Below the pieces are notes generated by a model. It did no database searches, was not told where the DNA came from, and saw only the letters and a list, made by a program, of their open reading frames with translations. Of a stretch of DNA of 58,223 nt, positions 26,701 through 34,403 are shown piece after piece; position 1 is the stretch's first letter, and each line of letters starts with the position of its first letter. The position numbers and the translations under genes are program-made. Location: assembly GCA_020692205.1 (NCBI GenBank), contig JAIMKV010000025.1:1-58223 (forward strand), read 5' to 3'. This stretch comes from Myxosarcina sp. GA_180221_E-2-1-MAG-40_15. Its GTDB lineage: Bacteria > Cyanobacteriota > Cyanobacteriia > Cyanobacteriales > Xenococcaceae.

Positions 26701-27483
26701 TCATTGATCACTCGCTGCTTGATGAGCTTGAGGTAGCTTATACCATGGTAAATATGGATATTGATGATGTTCCCAATGATAACCAAAATGGTAACAGCTA
26801 AGAAAAGAAACCAAGACTGAATAGTTACTGCTTTTAGCTCGATGGCGATCGCTATATCCTGATTTTCTAGGGCAGTGGGGTAAAAATATGCCAAAAGTAA
26901 ATAGTTGCAGTGAACTAATGATAATTGGAATTACCCAAAACAAAAAGATGTTAGCGATAGAAATATGTAATAAAATCAAAATCCAGAAGATAATTGTCAT
27001 GCCCCAAAACAAAATCCAAAACTGCCTACCCTTTTGATAATCTTGCATAAAGCTGATGTACCAAAGTAGAAAGTTATGTGGATTTGCAGCATAAAAATCT
27101 GGATCTTGTTCGCTAGCAGGGTAATTGTGATGCAGCCGATGATTTGTGGCTAGTGTTTGATAAGGCAAGATGGCATATAAGAACGAAGCAAGATAGCCCA
27201 TCAAATTGTTGATCTGCTTATTTTGGCAAACTACACCGTGGATCGCATCGTGAATGATGATAAATATTCCTGTGTGCAAGAAAACTCTTAACCACATTGC
27301 TAAGATAATCAAGATCACAGGCAGATGGTTGAGATCTAGCTTTAACAAGCCGACCAAACTTACTGACCAAAGAACTATAATTGTAATGGCGATCGCCATG
27401 CTAAACCAAGAATTGGTTTTAGTCTTGAATAAGATTGAATTAGGTTCACCAACTATGGGTAGACTGATTTTAGCTGGCGACAT
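26701..27483 (-). CDS. crtW: Beta-carotene ketolase, CrtW family
   Basis: A 260-residue integral-membrane di-iron oxygenase of the fatty-acid-desaturase fold. The three His boxes are HDAIHG (78-83), HRLHH (115-119) and HFGYHWEHHQYP (about 233-244), the set shared with Nostoc CrtW as I recall it. It adds keto groups to beta-carotene to make echinenone or canthaxanthin, which is needed for example by orange carotenoid protein. Its first 14 bases overlap the end of the cytochrome b6-like gene, so the two are translationally coupled. CrtW normally takes electrons from ferredoxin. Confidence 0.9.
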   Translation of the reverse strand: MSPAKISLPIVGEPNSILFKTKTNSWFSMAIAITIIVLWSVSLVGLLKLDLNHLPVILIILAMWLRVFLHTGIFIIIHDAIHGVVCQNKQINNLMGYLASFLYAILPYQTLATNHRLHHNYPASEQDPDFYAANPHNFLLWYISFMQDYQKGRQFWILFWGMTIIFWILILLHISIANIFLFWVIPIIISSLQLFTFGIFLPHCPRKSGYSDRHRAKSSNYSVLVSFLSCYHFGYHWEHHQYPYLPWYKLPQAHQAASDQ

Positions 27484-28141
27484 TTTCTGCCTTAGCCTGG
27501 GGATCTTGAGTAGACATTGATGTCAGTAATTTTTTCAACTTTTGAAGTCTTAAACCTTTCAATTCTTGTTCTTGAATGGTCAAAGCGACTAGGTGAATTA
27601 CAGATAAAGAGATCGCCACTACGGATAAAATATAGCCATGAATGGTGTAGAAATGGACAATTGTACTGGTATTGATCCCACCACCTCCAGTGAGGATATT
27701 TTTAATTGTTTGTCCGACTAGAGGAATGGCAGCGATCGTTCCTAGTTCAACTTTCAAACGCCAAAAGCCTAGCTGAGTCCAAGCAAGAATCATTGCTGTC
27801 CAACCCAAACCAATAGTGGATAAGGTTAAAACAATCCCGCTAATCCAGGCAGTGAGCCAACTACGTTTAAACTGTCTGCCTAAAAACATCACAACTAGCT
27901 GAACCAAAGAAACTATAATAATTCCATTCCCTGCCCAATTGTGTAGTCCATAGATTAGTGTTCCTTGTGGTACGTCTTCAACAATTGTGGCGAGAGATTT
28001 GTAGGCATTTCCTGCTGCTGGTTCATAATAAAATCCAATTAATATACCTGATACAGCTGCAATAATTGCCAGGGTTAAAATTGCTACAGATAAAATAGTT
28101 GCACTTCGTCGTAAGATGAAGCTGTATTGTAGAGAAGTCAT
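27470..28141 (-). CDS. Cytochrome b6-like membrane protein
   Basis: A 223-residue four-helix cytochrome b N-domain. Against cyanobacterial PetB, His67, His168 and His183 fit three of the four heme ligands (b6 H86, H187, H202), but the fourth (b6 H100) is Gln81. The PetB heme-c Cys is not evident either. The PetB-like segment WTQLGFWRLKV corresponds to the quinone-side W-D-Q-V-G-Y-W motif. It lies between hli and crtW on the same strand and overlaps crtW. It is thus unlikely to be the main cytochrome b6f subunit. It may be a specialised electron carrier, possibly to the ketolase (guess). Confidence 0.8.
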   Translation of the reverse strand: MTSLQYSFILRRSATILSVAILTLAIIAAVSGILIGFYYEPAAGNAYKSLATIVEDVPQGTLIYGLHNWAGNGIIIVSLVQLVVMFLGRQFKRSWLTAWISGIVLTLSTIGLGWTAMILAWTQLGFWRLKVELGTIAAIPLVGQTIKNILTGGGGINTSTIVHFYTIHGYILSVVAISLSVIHLVALTIQEQELKGLRLQKLKKLLTSMSTQDPQAKAENVAS

Positions 28142-28308
28142 TTATTGTTGTGTGCTAGCGAATCTATTAGATTTAATTGCAAAAAAATAAGAGATTTCAG
28201 TCAAATTAAACTTTGATTAACTTACTTTCTCTTAACTTTTTGTTTGAGTTAAATATTAATAGCCAATCCCAACTGTAAAATAATCGAATTAGCTAAATAA
28301 ATGCCTGG

Positions 28309-28458
28309 TTACATAATACCTAATTGTCCAAGGATGCCTTGACCAGTAGCCATTTCTACCACAATAGCGGAGACGAACCCAATCATTGCTAGACGGCCAT
28401 TCCATAGTTCAGCGAATCGAGTAAATCCTAGTTTTGGTTCGGGTGTTTGAGCTTGCAT
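28309..28458 (-). CDS. High-light-inducible protein (Hlip, one-helix CAB-like)
   Basis: A 49-residue protein with the CAB/Hlip signature: [20 protein letters not shown] contains the E-x-x-N-G-R-x-A-M-I-G-F chlorophyll-binding motif and one membrane helix. Hlips bind chlorophyll and carotenoid and quench excess energy near Photosystem II assembly. It starts at 28458 and lies upstream of an HLR1-like promoter box. It precedes the cytochrome b6-like gene on the same strand by 167 bases. Confidence 0.93.
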   Translation of the reverse strand: MQAQTPEPKLGFTRFAELWNGRLAMIGFVSAIVVEMATGQGILGQLGIM

Positions 28459-28511
28459 ATTATTAGACCTCGTTAAAGTTAAACCTTACTTATTGCTAGT
28501 TGCTTATTTAC

Positions 28512-28529
28512 AATGTAACGAAATGTTAT
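28512..28529 (-). promoter_or_regulatory. HLR1-like RpaB box upstream of hli
   Basis: On the minus strand ATAACATT-N2-GTTACATT fits the HLR1 pattern (G/T)TTACA(T/A)(T/A)-N2-(G/T)TTACA(T/A)(T/A): the distal half matches 6 of 8 and the proximal half 8 of 8, spaced exactly 10 bases apart. HLR1 is bound by RpaB and controls high-light genes such as hli. It lies about 54 bases before the ATG. Confidence 0.65.
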
Positions 28530-28670
28530 GTTGTAAAACTCTATCATAAGTAGTATTGTTTAAACAACCTAAATGTTCAATCAGAACAGTTTTAGAAGGC
28601 GTGTTCTCGACTTCATGATTACTACCGAACCTGATATCATTTATATACTCAAAAGTGATCGCCAAAACCA

Positions 28671-28699
28671 AAAAAAGGGTCAGCATTGCCAACCCTTTT
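28671..28699 (-). terminator. Rho-independent terminator of the BON lipoprotein gene
   Basis: On the minus strand AAAAGGGT...ACCCTTTT forms a stem with GC-rich inner pairs (GGGTTGGC with GCTGACCC), followed by TTTTTTT. It sits about 26 bases after the stop at 28725. Confidence 0.85.
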
Positions 28700-28724
28700 G
28701 TACATATTTCAGTTAGTTAACCTC

Positions 28725-29192
28725 TTAAGATTCAGCTGGAGGCACAACTTTCACGTCCCTAATAATTACTTCATTAACTCCTTGGATTTCCTGTGCCAAA
28801 GGCACAATACTGTCATAATCTTGCTGGTTAGGAACTGTACCCACAATTATTACGCGACCATTTTCAGCTTCTACAGTTAACTGGCCTTGAGTAATATTAG
28901 CTTCTAACTTAGCTCTAACTTGACTTTGAAGATCAGAGTCGGCTCTCGCTTGTTCGTCGTCTCCGAAAACCTCGTCGCGCTCTTCTCTAGCGCGAATATC
29001 GGCATCTAACTGCTCCCGACGAACTTCGCTAGTAGCATCGTCTTGAGTTGCTTCAACTTGAGTGGGGTCGTCAACTTGCGCACCTTCTTCAACAGTGGTA
29101 GGAGCATCACCGCTAGTTCTAGCAACGTCATCGCAACCGACTCCAGCAAACAGTAATGTACCGCTGAGGACTAATAATGTTAGTTTGTTCAT
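28725..29192 (-). CDS. BON-domain lipoprotein
   Basis: A 155-residue protein with a signal peptide ending in a lipobox (LLFAGVGC, Cys20). After an acidic charged linker, residues 85-150 form a BON domain (LQSQVRAKLEANITQGQL, VEAENGRVIIVGTV, EIQGVNEVIIRDVKVV). BON proteins such as OsmY bind phospholipids and stabilise envelopes in osmotic stress. Its terminator at 28671 separates it from hli. Confidence 0.88.
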   Translation of the reverse strand: MNKLTLLVLSGTLLFAGVGCDDVARTSGDAPTTVEEGAQVDDPTQVEATQDDATSEVRREQLDADIRAREERDEVFGDDEQARADSDLQSQVRAKLEANITQGQLTVEAENGRVIIVGTVPNQQDYDSIVPLAQEIQGVNEVIIRDVKVVPPAES

Positions 29193-29261
29193 TTTGTTTT
29201 TGATTTAATTAATGTTTAGTTTGTTAGTCTGGGACACTATAATTTATAGTTAAAAGTGTTT

Positions 29262-30062
29262 TTAACTTACCGTAGCCACTGAACCACCATCTACCCGATA
29301 ATTTGCACCGACAACAAAGCTAGAATGTTGCGAGCAAAGAAAAGCAATGACCGCAGCTACTTCCTGTGCTTTACCGCGACGATGTAGCTCTAGATGAGGA
29401 CGCTTCTCATCGAGAAAAGTCTCGATCGCCCGTTCAAAACTGATGCCTTTTTCTTGCGCCCGTTTTTCCATCATCGCGTCAGTCATCGGCGTTGCGATAT
29501 AGGCGGGAGAAACAGAGTTAATTAAGATACCATCTTTGGCGTAGGCTTTCGAGAGATTTTTGGTTAGATTAAGGATTCCTGCCTTAGCGGCACAGTAAGG
29601 CATTTCATCGGTGTATGGTTGCACTGCATCTTCCGAACCAATCAGCACAATTCTGCCCCAGCCTTCTTGCTGCATCACTGGAATAAAAGCGCGGCATACC
29701 CGTACCGCACCCATAAAGTCAACGTCGATAGTTTCTAGCCAATCTTCATCGGTTAATTCTAAAAACTCCTTAGTAGCCCCAGTAATACCAGCGCAATTAA
29801 CCAAAATGTGAACCGTCCCAAAACGGTCGATAATTTGCTGCTTTGCTGCTTCAACCTCATCGACTTTGGTTAAATCTGCCGTAACTGACAACACCTCGCT
29901 GATTTTGCCAATTTCTTTGGCGGTAGACTTTACTTTGTCTGTAGTTTTATCTATCAGCGCAATTTTTACTCCTTCGGCTGCCAGCAGCTTGGCTGTGGCT
30001 TTGCCCATGCCTGAATCACCGCCCGTAATTACCGCTACTTTTCCTTGAATCCCAAAATCCAT
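29262..30062 (-). CDS. Short-chain dehydrogenase/reductase
   Basis: A 266-residue classical SDR: cofactor motif TGGDSGMG at 14-21, NCAG at about 88-91, the catalytic Ser in GSEDA and Tyr-x-x-x-Lys in YCAAK at about 155. The C-terminal GANYRVDGGS is the usual SDR tail. The cofactor and substrate cannot be read from sequence. It looks monocistronic. Confidence 0.9.
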   Translation of the reverse strand: MDFGIQGKVAVITGGDSGMGKATAKLLAAEGVKIALIDKTTDKVKSTAKEIGKISEVLSVTADLTKVDEVEAAKQQIIDRFGTVHILVNCAGITGATKEFLELTDEDWLETIDVDFMGAVRVCRAFIPVMQQEGWGRIVLIGSEDAVQPYTDEMPYCAAKAGILNLTKNLSKAYAKDGILINSVSPAYIATPMTDAMMEKRAQEKGISFERAIETFLDEKRPHLELHRRGKAQEVAAVIAFLCSQHSSFVVGANYRVDGGSVATVS

Positions 30063-30509
30063 ATATATTTTGCTCGATTTAGCTTAAATTTGTCGTTAGA
30101 ATTATCTCGGGTGCTTGATCGCGAATGTAATTTGAATTAACAGTATGTTTGAATTTACAAGTTGTTGGTTTTCTCGCTTGTGGTTGGAAATTAGCTTACC
30201 AACCACAAAAGACTAATTATTTATGTGTGTTCTTATACTTAATTCTTCGCTATTTCTCCACAATTGTGTTCTATCTTTAGATTTAATTATTAGAACCCAA
30301 CTATAGAGAAAAAATCCCCTATGAGGATTAATTCAATAGTTGTAGACATCATGAGCAAGCTTATTTTTGGCGATCGCTTTAAAACTGAAAATAGGGATTA
30401 ATCACCATTGGAACAAAATCCCTCCTCCAGATAGATGTGGTTTAAAAAACTTCTGTTTTAACTTGATGAGTGAGCCAAAAAACCAAATTATTTATATGGT
30501 TTAAATTCT
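30063..30509. other. Divergent intergenic region with hairpin
   Basis: A 447-base gap between the SDR gene (-) and the first MscS gene (+). It has a perfect 10-bp palindrome TTGTGGTTGG (30178-30187) and CCAACCACAA (30199-30208) with an 11-base loop but no T-run, so it is probably an operator or leader hairpin. I saw no ORF of note. Confidence 0.4.
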
Positions 30510-31520
30510 ATGAATTCTTTTACGCCCATGCAAACAGTTTGGCAGCAGCTCATCTCAATGTTTAAGGGCGCGATCGCGCTATTGCCTAATATATTAATTG
30601 CTATAGTTGTCTTTATTATCTTCTGGTTTTTGGCAAAATTCTCCAGAAGATTAATCAAGAACCTAACTAGACGTAAACGCTCCAGTAACTTAGGCATAGT
30701 TCTTGCCAGATTAGCTCAAGGACTAATTATCCTTTTGGGTGCTTTTGTAGCTTTAGCGATTATTATCCCTTCTTTTCGGCCTGGAGATCTGGTGCAGCTA
30801 TTAGGAGTTAGTGGGGTTGCAGTTGGTTTTGCTTTCCGCGACATTCTGCAAAACTTTTTGGCAGGTATTTTGATCCTTATCACCGAACCTTTTGTAATCG
30901 ATGACCAAATTGTTTTCAAAGAATTTGAGGGAACAGTAGAACAGATTCAAACCCGTGCTACCAAGATTAGAACCTACGACGGTAGCCGAATTGTGATTCC
31001 TAATGCAGAACTATTTACCAATTCAGTCAAGGTTAACACCGCCTTTGAAAAACGCCGCTTAGAATACGATATTGGTATTGGCTACGGCGATGATATTGAA
31101 GCGGCTAAACGGGTTATTTTGGATGTTTTGCACGAGCTACCAGAAACATTAGCAGATCCTGCACCTGAAGCATTGGTGGTAGATTTGGCAGCAAGTACGA
31201 TTAACATTCGCGCTCGCTGGTGGATCACGCCTCCCCGTCGTACTGATGCGATGAATGCACAGGATAAAGTATTAACCGCGATCAATAACCGCATGATTGA
31301 GGCTGGGATTGATTTGCCGTTTCCCACTCAGCAAATCTTGTTCCACGACCAAACAGAATCAACCGATGGCGATCGCACTCGTCAAAGAGAAGGATGGCCA
31401 GCAGCCAAAGGAGACAACCCAGAACCTAGAAGAATTAGTGATTCCTTGCGCCAGCTAGCCGAGAGTCGTAATAGTAACCAAGGCAACGGTCATAGTAACG
31501 GTAACCAACCCCATACATAG
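30510..31520 (+). CDS. MscS-family mechanosensitive channel (MscS-A of operon)
   Basis: A 336-residue MscS-type channel. Membrane helices lie at about 22-45 (LLPNILIAIVVFIIFWFLAK) and 68-90, and the pore helix at about 95-125 (LLGVSGVAVGFAFRDILQNF). Residues 126-260 form the cytoplasmic MscS beta and alpha/beta domains (IDDQIVFKEFEGTVEQIQTR, YDGSRIVIPNAELFTNSV). The tail is Asn/Gly-rich. MscS channels open under membrane tension and release solutes on hypoosmotic shock. The next gene starts 6 bases later, and the last of the three is a second MscS. Confidence 0.9.
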   Translation: MNSFTPMQTVWQQLISMFKGAIALLPNILIAIVVFIIFWFLAKFSRRLIKNLTRRKRSSNLGIVLARLAQGLIILLGAFVALAIIIPSFRPGDLVQLLGVSGVAVGFAFRDILQNFLAGILILITEPFVIDDQIVFKEFEGTVEQIQTRATKIRTYDGSRIVIPNAELFTNSVKVNTAFEKRRLEYDIGIGYGDDIEAAKRVILDVLHELPETLADPAPEALVVDLAASTINIRARWWITPPRRTDAMNAQDKVLTAINNRMIEAGIDLPFPTQQILFHDQTESTDGDRTRQREGWPAAKGDNPEPRRISDSLRQLAESRNSNQGNGHSNGNQPHT

Positions 31521-31526
31521 CTAAAG

Positions 31527-32729
31527 ATGTTCAAGCAATTTAGAAACTGGTTAGCCAACAACCGTCGGTTTCTGTTTTCTCGTTACACCAAAGATTCTCA
31601 AGAAACTCAAGAGCCAGAGCGTAGCTTAATTGAACTACCTCAAGAAATACGAGCCAAGCTGATTGAGCGGAGCGAAGCCTTACCAAGTAATCCTGGCGAT
31701 CAAAAAGCGATCGCCGACAAACTCAATGAGGCGTTTGAGCTGTGGCGTGCTAATCCTGAAAATGCCAACAATTCAATTGTAATTATCAGTAGTCCAGTTA
31801 CTGCCGTATCTCGTATCCTCGCGGAAACATTAGAAAATTGGGCAGAACAAAAGCAAATCCCCATCAGGCTGATGCCTTTAAAAGCCAGACCAGATCATGT
31901 AGATATGATTAAATCCAAGCTCAAGCATTACTTAGAACCAGAATTGGTCGAGGAAGATGCTGAGACTCACCAGTCAGAAGTGGTAGTGATTCCTAATCTT
32001 AGCTGGTGCTTTCTTCGTTCATTAGACGGGTTAGAGGGTATAGACTACTTACAGTCTAGACTATTTGATAGTTTTAAAGACCGCTTTTGGATCATCGGCG
32101 GAGGACAGGTTGGTTGGAAATATCTCAATTCGGTTTGTAACATTGAAGCATATTGCGGCGAGGTATTTACCTTACCTGCACTCAATTCTGAACAACTGCA
32201 AGAATGGTTTGACCCAATTGTTAATGATTTAGATATTACTTTTGACAGTCCTAGAATCGACCAAAAAATCCTCGACGGCGACAAAGACAACAAAACCAAC
32301 TACTTTAACCGTCTGGCAGATATTTCTAACGGAGTCAGCACTGTTGCTGTACAGGGTTTTCTTAAGTCAATTCGTTATCAAGAAACCGAAGCGGAACAAA
32401 GATTGCCTGATAAGCTTGAAGCATACGAGCTACAAAAATCGCCTCAAAAAATCATAGTTGCTCAAATTCCTAAATTACCTGAACTACCTGAGCTAGAACC
32501 AGCAGATCGATATCTTTTATACTCTCTTTTGCTTCATGGAGATTTAACTATATCTGCATTGGCTGAAAGCTTGGGAGATCTTCAAGCAGAAGTGCAAGCG
32601 AGAGTTCAAGTATTGCGCCATCAGGGTGTAGTGGAACAACGTGGGAAAATGATTAAAATCAATCCCATTCATTATCCCAATATAAAAAAAGAGCTGACGA
32701 GTAATAATTTCGTGATCGATCAACGTTAA
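31527..32729 (+). CDS. MscS-linked protein: degenerate AAA/Orc-like domain plus winged helix
   Basis: A 400-residue soluble protein. Residues 80-240 show an ATPase-like alternation of strands: IVIISSPVTAVSRIL where a P-loop would be, but no GKS/T; VVVIPNLSWCFLR as a Walker-B-like strand; and FWIIGGGQVGWKYLNSV as a sensor-like strand. The C terminus (about 325-395: LTISALAESLGDLQAEVQAR) fits a winged helix. I infer a non-hydrolysing AAA/Orc-like regulator. It lies 6 and 8 bases from two MscS genes, an unusual sandwich. No known family name is certain. Confidence 0.6.
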   Translation: MFKQFRNWLANNRRFLFSRYTKDSQETQEPERSLIELPQEIRAKLIERSEALPSNPGDQKAIADKLNEAFELWRANPENANNSIVIISSPVTAVSRILAETLENWAEQKQIPIRLMPLKARPDHVDMIKSKLKHYLEPELVEEDAETHQSEVVVIPNLSWCFLRSLDGLEGIDYLQSRLFDSFKDRFWIIGGGQVGWKYLNSVCNIEAYCGEVFTLPALNSEQLQEWFDPIVNDLDITFDSPRIDQKILDGDKDNKTNYFNRLADISNGVSTVAVQGFLKSIRYQETEAEQRLPDKLEAYELQKSPQKIIVAQIPKLPELPELEPADRYLLYSLLLHGDLTISALAESLGDLQAEVQARVQVLRHQGVVEQRGKMIKINPIHYPNIKKELTSNNFVIDQR

Positions 32730-32737
32730 AAATTAAA

Positions 32738-33631
32738 ATGAACTATTTTACCCCCTCTAATTTTTATTGGTTAGCTCAGTCTGCGGGTGAATCTGCGGGA
32801 GATGCCGCCAGAGAGACAGTAGAAGAGACTAGAGATATTGTCGCTAAAATTTCTCCAGAAAAAATTGCCCTGGCAGTATTGGTTCTGCTAGGTACTTACT
32901 TAACTTTAAAGCTAATAGATCAGCTGATTAACTGGCTTTCCGAGAGAATTGCTAAGGAATGGCGTTTGCGGGTTAAACAGTTTTTGCCCTTTTTGCGGAT
33001 GGTGTTGTTAACCATCGTGACGGTATTTTTAATGAACCTGTTTCTTAATCTGTCCAGAGACAATATTTTAGCAGTAACTGGTACAGTAGCCGTGGCTTTG
33101 GGTTTTGCTTTTAAAGATTTTGCTAGTTCGATTATTGCAGGAATTGTGGGTTTATTTGAATCTCCTTATCGAGTAGGCGATCGCATTAAAATTGGCGATC
33201 ATTATGGCGAAGTAATTAGCTATGGTTTGCGTTCGATTAGAATTCAGACTCCCACTGATAATACTGTTACTATTCCTCATAACAAGATTTGGACAGAAGC
33301 TGTTTCTAATGCCAACGCAGGAGCATTAGAGGCGCAGGTAGTCACCAAGTTCTATTTTGCCCATGAAGTCGATCTCGATTTGGTTAAAAAAATTCTTGAT
33401 CGTGTTGCCCAAACCAGTAAGTATACTTATCTGAAGTTACCGATTGTAGTTGTGATGGAGGAAAAACCCTGGGGGAGCTTATTTAGACTTAAATGTTATC
33501 CCCTCGATGCACGAGATGAATTTATCTATATGACCGATCTGATTACTAGAGCTAAACGCGCTTTTGTCAAACACAACCTGACTTATCCCCATCTTTTTAA
33601 TCCCGAAATTTTTCCAGAAACTGAAGCTTAA
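32738..33631 (+). CDS. MscS-family mechanosensitive channel (MscS-B of operon)
   Basis: A 297-residue channel with an N-terminal amphipathic stretch (SAGDAARETVEETRDIVA), membrane helices at about 43-65 and 85-105, the pore helix at about 110-140 (TGTVAVALGFAFKDFASSII) and the cytoplasmic MscS domain (VGDRIKIGDHYGEVISYG, TVTIPHNKIWTEAVSN). It differs strongly from MscS-A, so it is not a recent duplicate. It starts 8 bases after the winged-helix gene, so all three probably share one mRNA. Confidence 0.88.
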   Translation: MNYFTPSNFYWLAQSAGESAGDAARETVEETRDIVAKISPEKIALAVLVLLGTYLTLKLIDQLINWLSERIAKEWRLRVKQFLPFLRMVLLTIVTVFLMNLFLNLSRDNILAVTGTVAVALGFAFKDFASSIIAGIVGLFESPYRVGDRIKIGDHYGEVISYGLRSIRIQTPTDNTVTIPHNKIWTEAVSNANAGALEAQVVTKFYFAHEVDLDLVKKILDRVAQTSKYTYLKLPIVVVMEEKPWGSLFRLKCYPLDARDEFIYMTDLITRAKRAFVKHNLTYPHLFNPEIFPETEA

Positions 33632-33755
33632 ATTTAACGTTGATGCTCAAAGCTATAAGTCAGCAAGAAACAACCGTAAGTATTTCTGTCCAATATATTT
33701 ATTAACAGACGATATTAATAGCGATCGCTATTAAATACTTTTAGTCATAATAATT

Positions 33756-34169
33756 TCAACTAATTGCTGCCGTAGAAGAGGCTTCAAGGTGATTTTTTCT
33801 GGAGCGATCGCGAGTCAGTTCGCTAACTTTGTCAATTAACTGTTCTATATCGAAGGGCTTATAAATAATAGCGTCCGCTTTACTCTGAGAAAACTGTTCC
33901 TCTTGGAGACGGTCAACCGCAGAAACTAACAAAATTGGCAACGACTGATAGTCTGGCTTGTCTTTGATCTGACGAGAAACCTGCAAGCCGTTAATTTCTG
34001 GCATCATAATGTCCATCACAACTAGCTGCGGTCTAATTTTTGCTAATTGAGTTAGAGCGTCTCGCCCGTCTTCCACGGTATCAACCTGATAACCTGCGGA
34101 TTCTAAGACCAGCTTAAATAATAACGAAAGGTCGCTATTGTCCTCTACCACCAAAATTGACTCGGACAT
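33756..34169 (-). CDS. Single-domain CheY-like response regulator
   Basis: A 137-residue receiver domain: the acidic pocket is in VVEDN, phospho-acceptor Asp53 is in VVMDIMMPE, and the conserved Lys is in IIYKPFD near 105. No output domain follows, so it must act by protein contact or phosphotransfer. No kinase is adjacent. It is flanked by MscS genes but points the other way from the first operon. Confidence 0.92.
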   Translation of the reverse strand: MSESILVVEDNSDLSLLFKLVLESAGYQVDTVEDGRDALTQLAKIRPQLVVMDIMMPEINGLQVSRQIKDKPDYQSLPILLVSAVDRLQEEQFSQSKADAIIYKPFDIEQLIDKVSELTRDRSRKNHLEASSTAAIS

Positions 34170-34403
34170 ACAGTAAGTTAGTACGATAATGACAATCTAA
34201 GGTTAACTAATAAGTCTTCCTAAATCATCCTAAAAAAGGTATATATCTTAAGTCGGAGCAATATTAATGATTGGAAAAACTAGTTAAAATCAATTTCAAA
34301 GCTGTTTTCAACCAATTTTGGCTATTGGAACCCATTGCACAACATTGTAAACTTAATTATATTTTTATGTTTGTTTGACAAACATGAAAGTACGATACCG
34401 TTT

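Noticed and set aside
26688-26894. 68-codon minus-strand ORF
   Set aside because: A shadow frame inside crtW.
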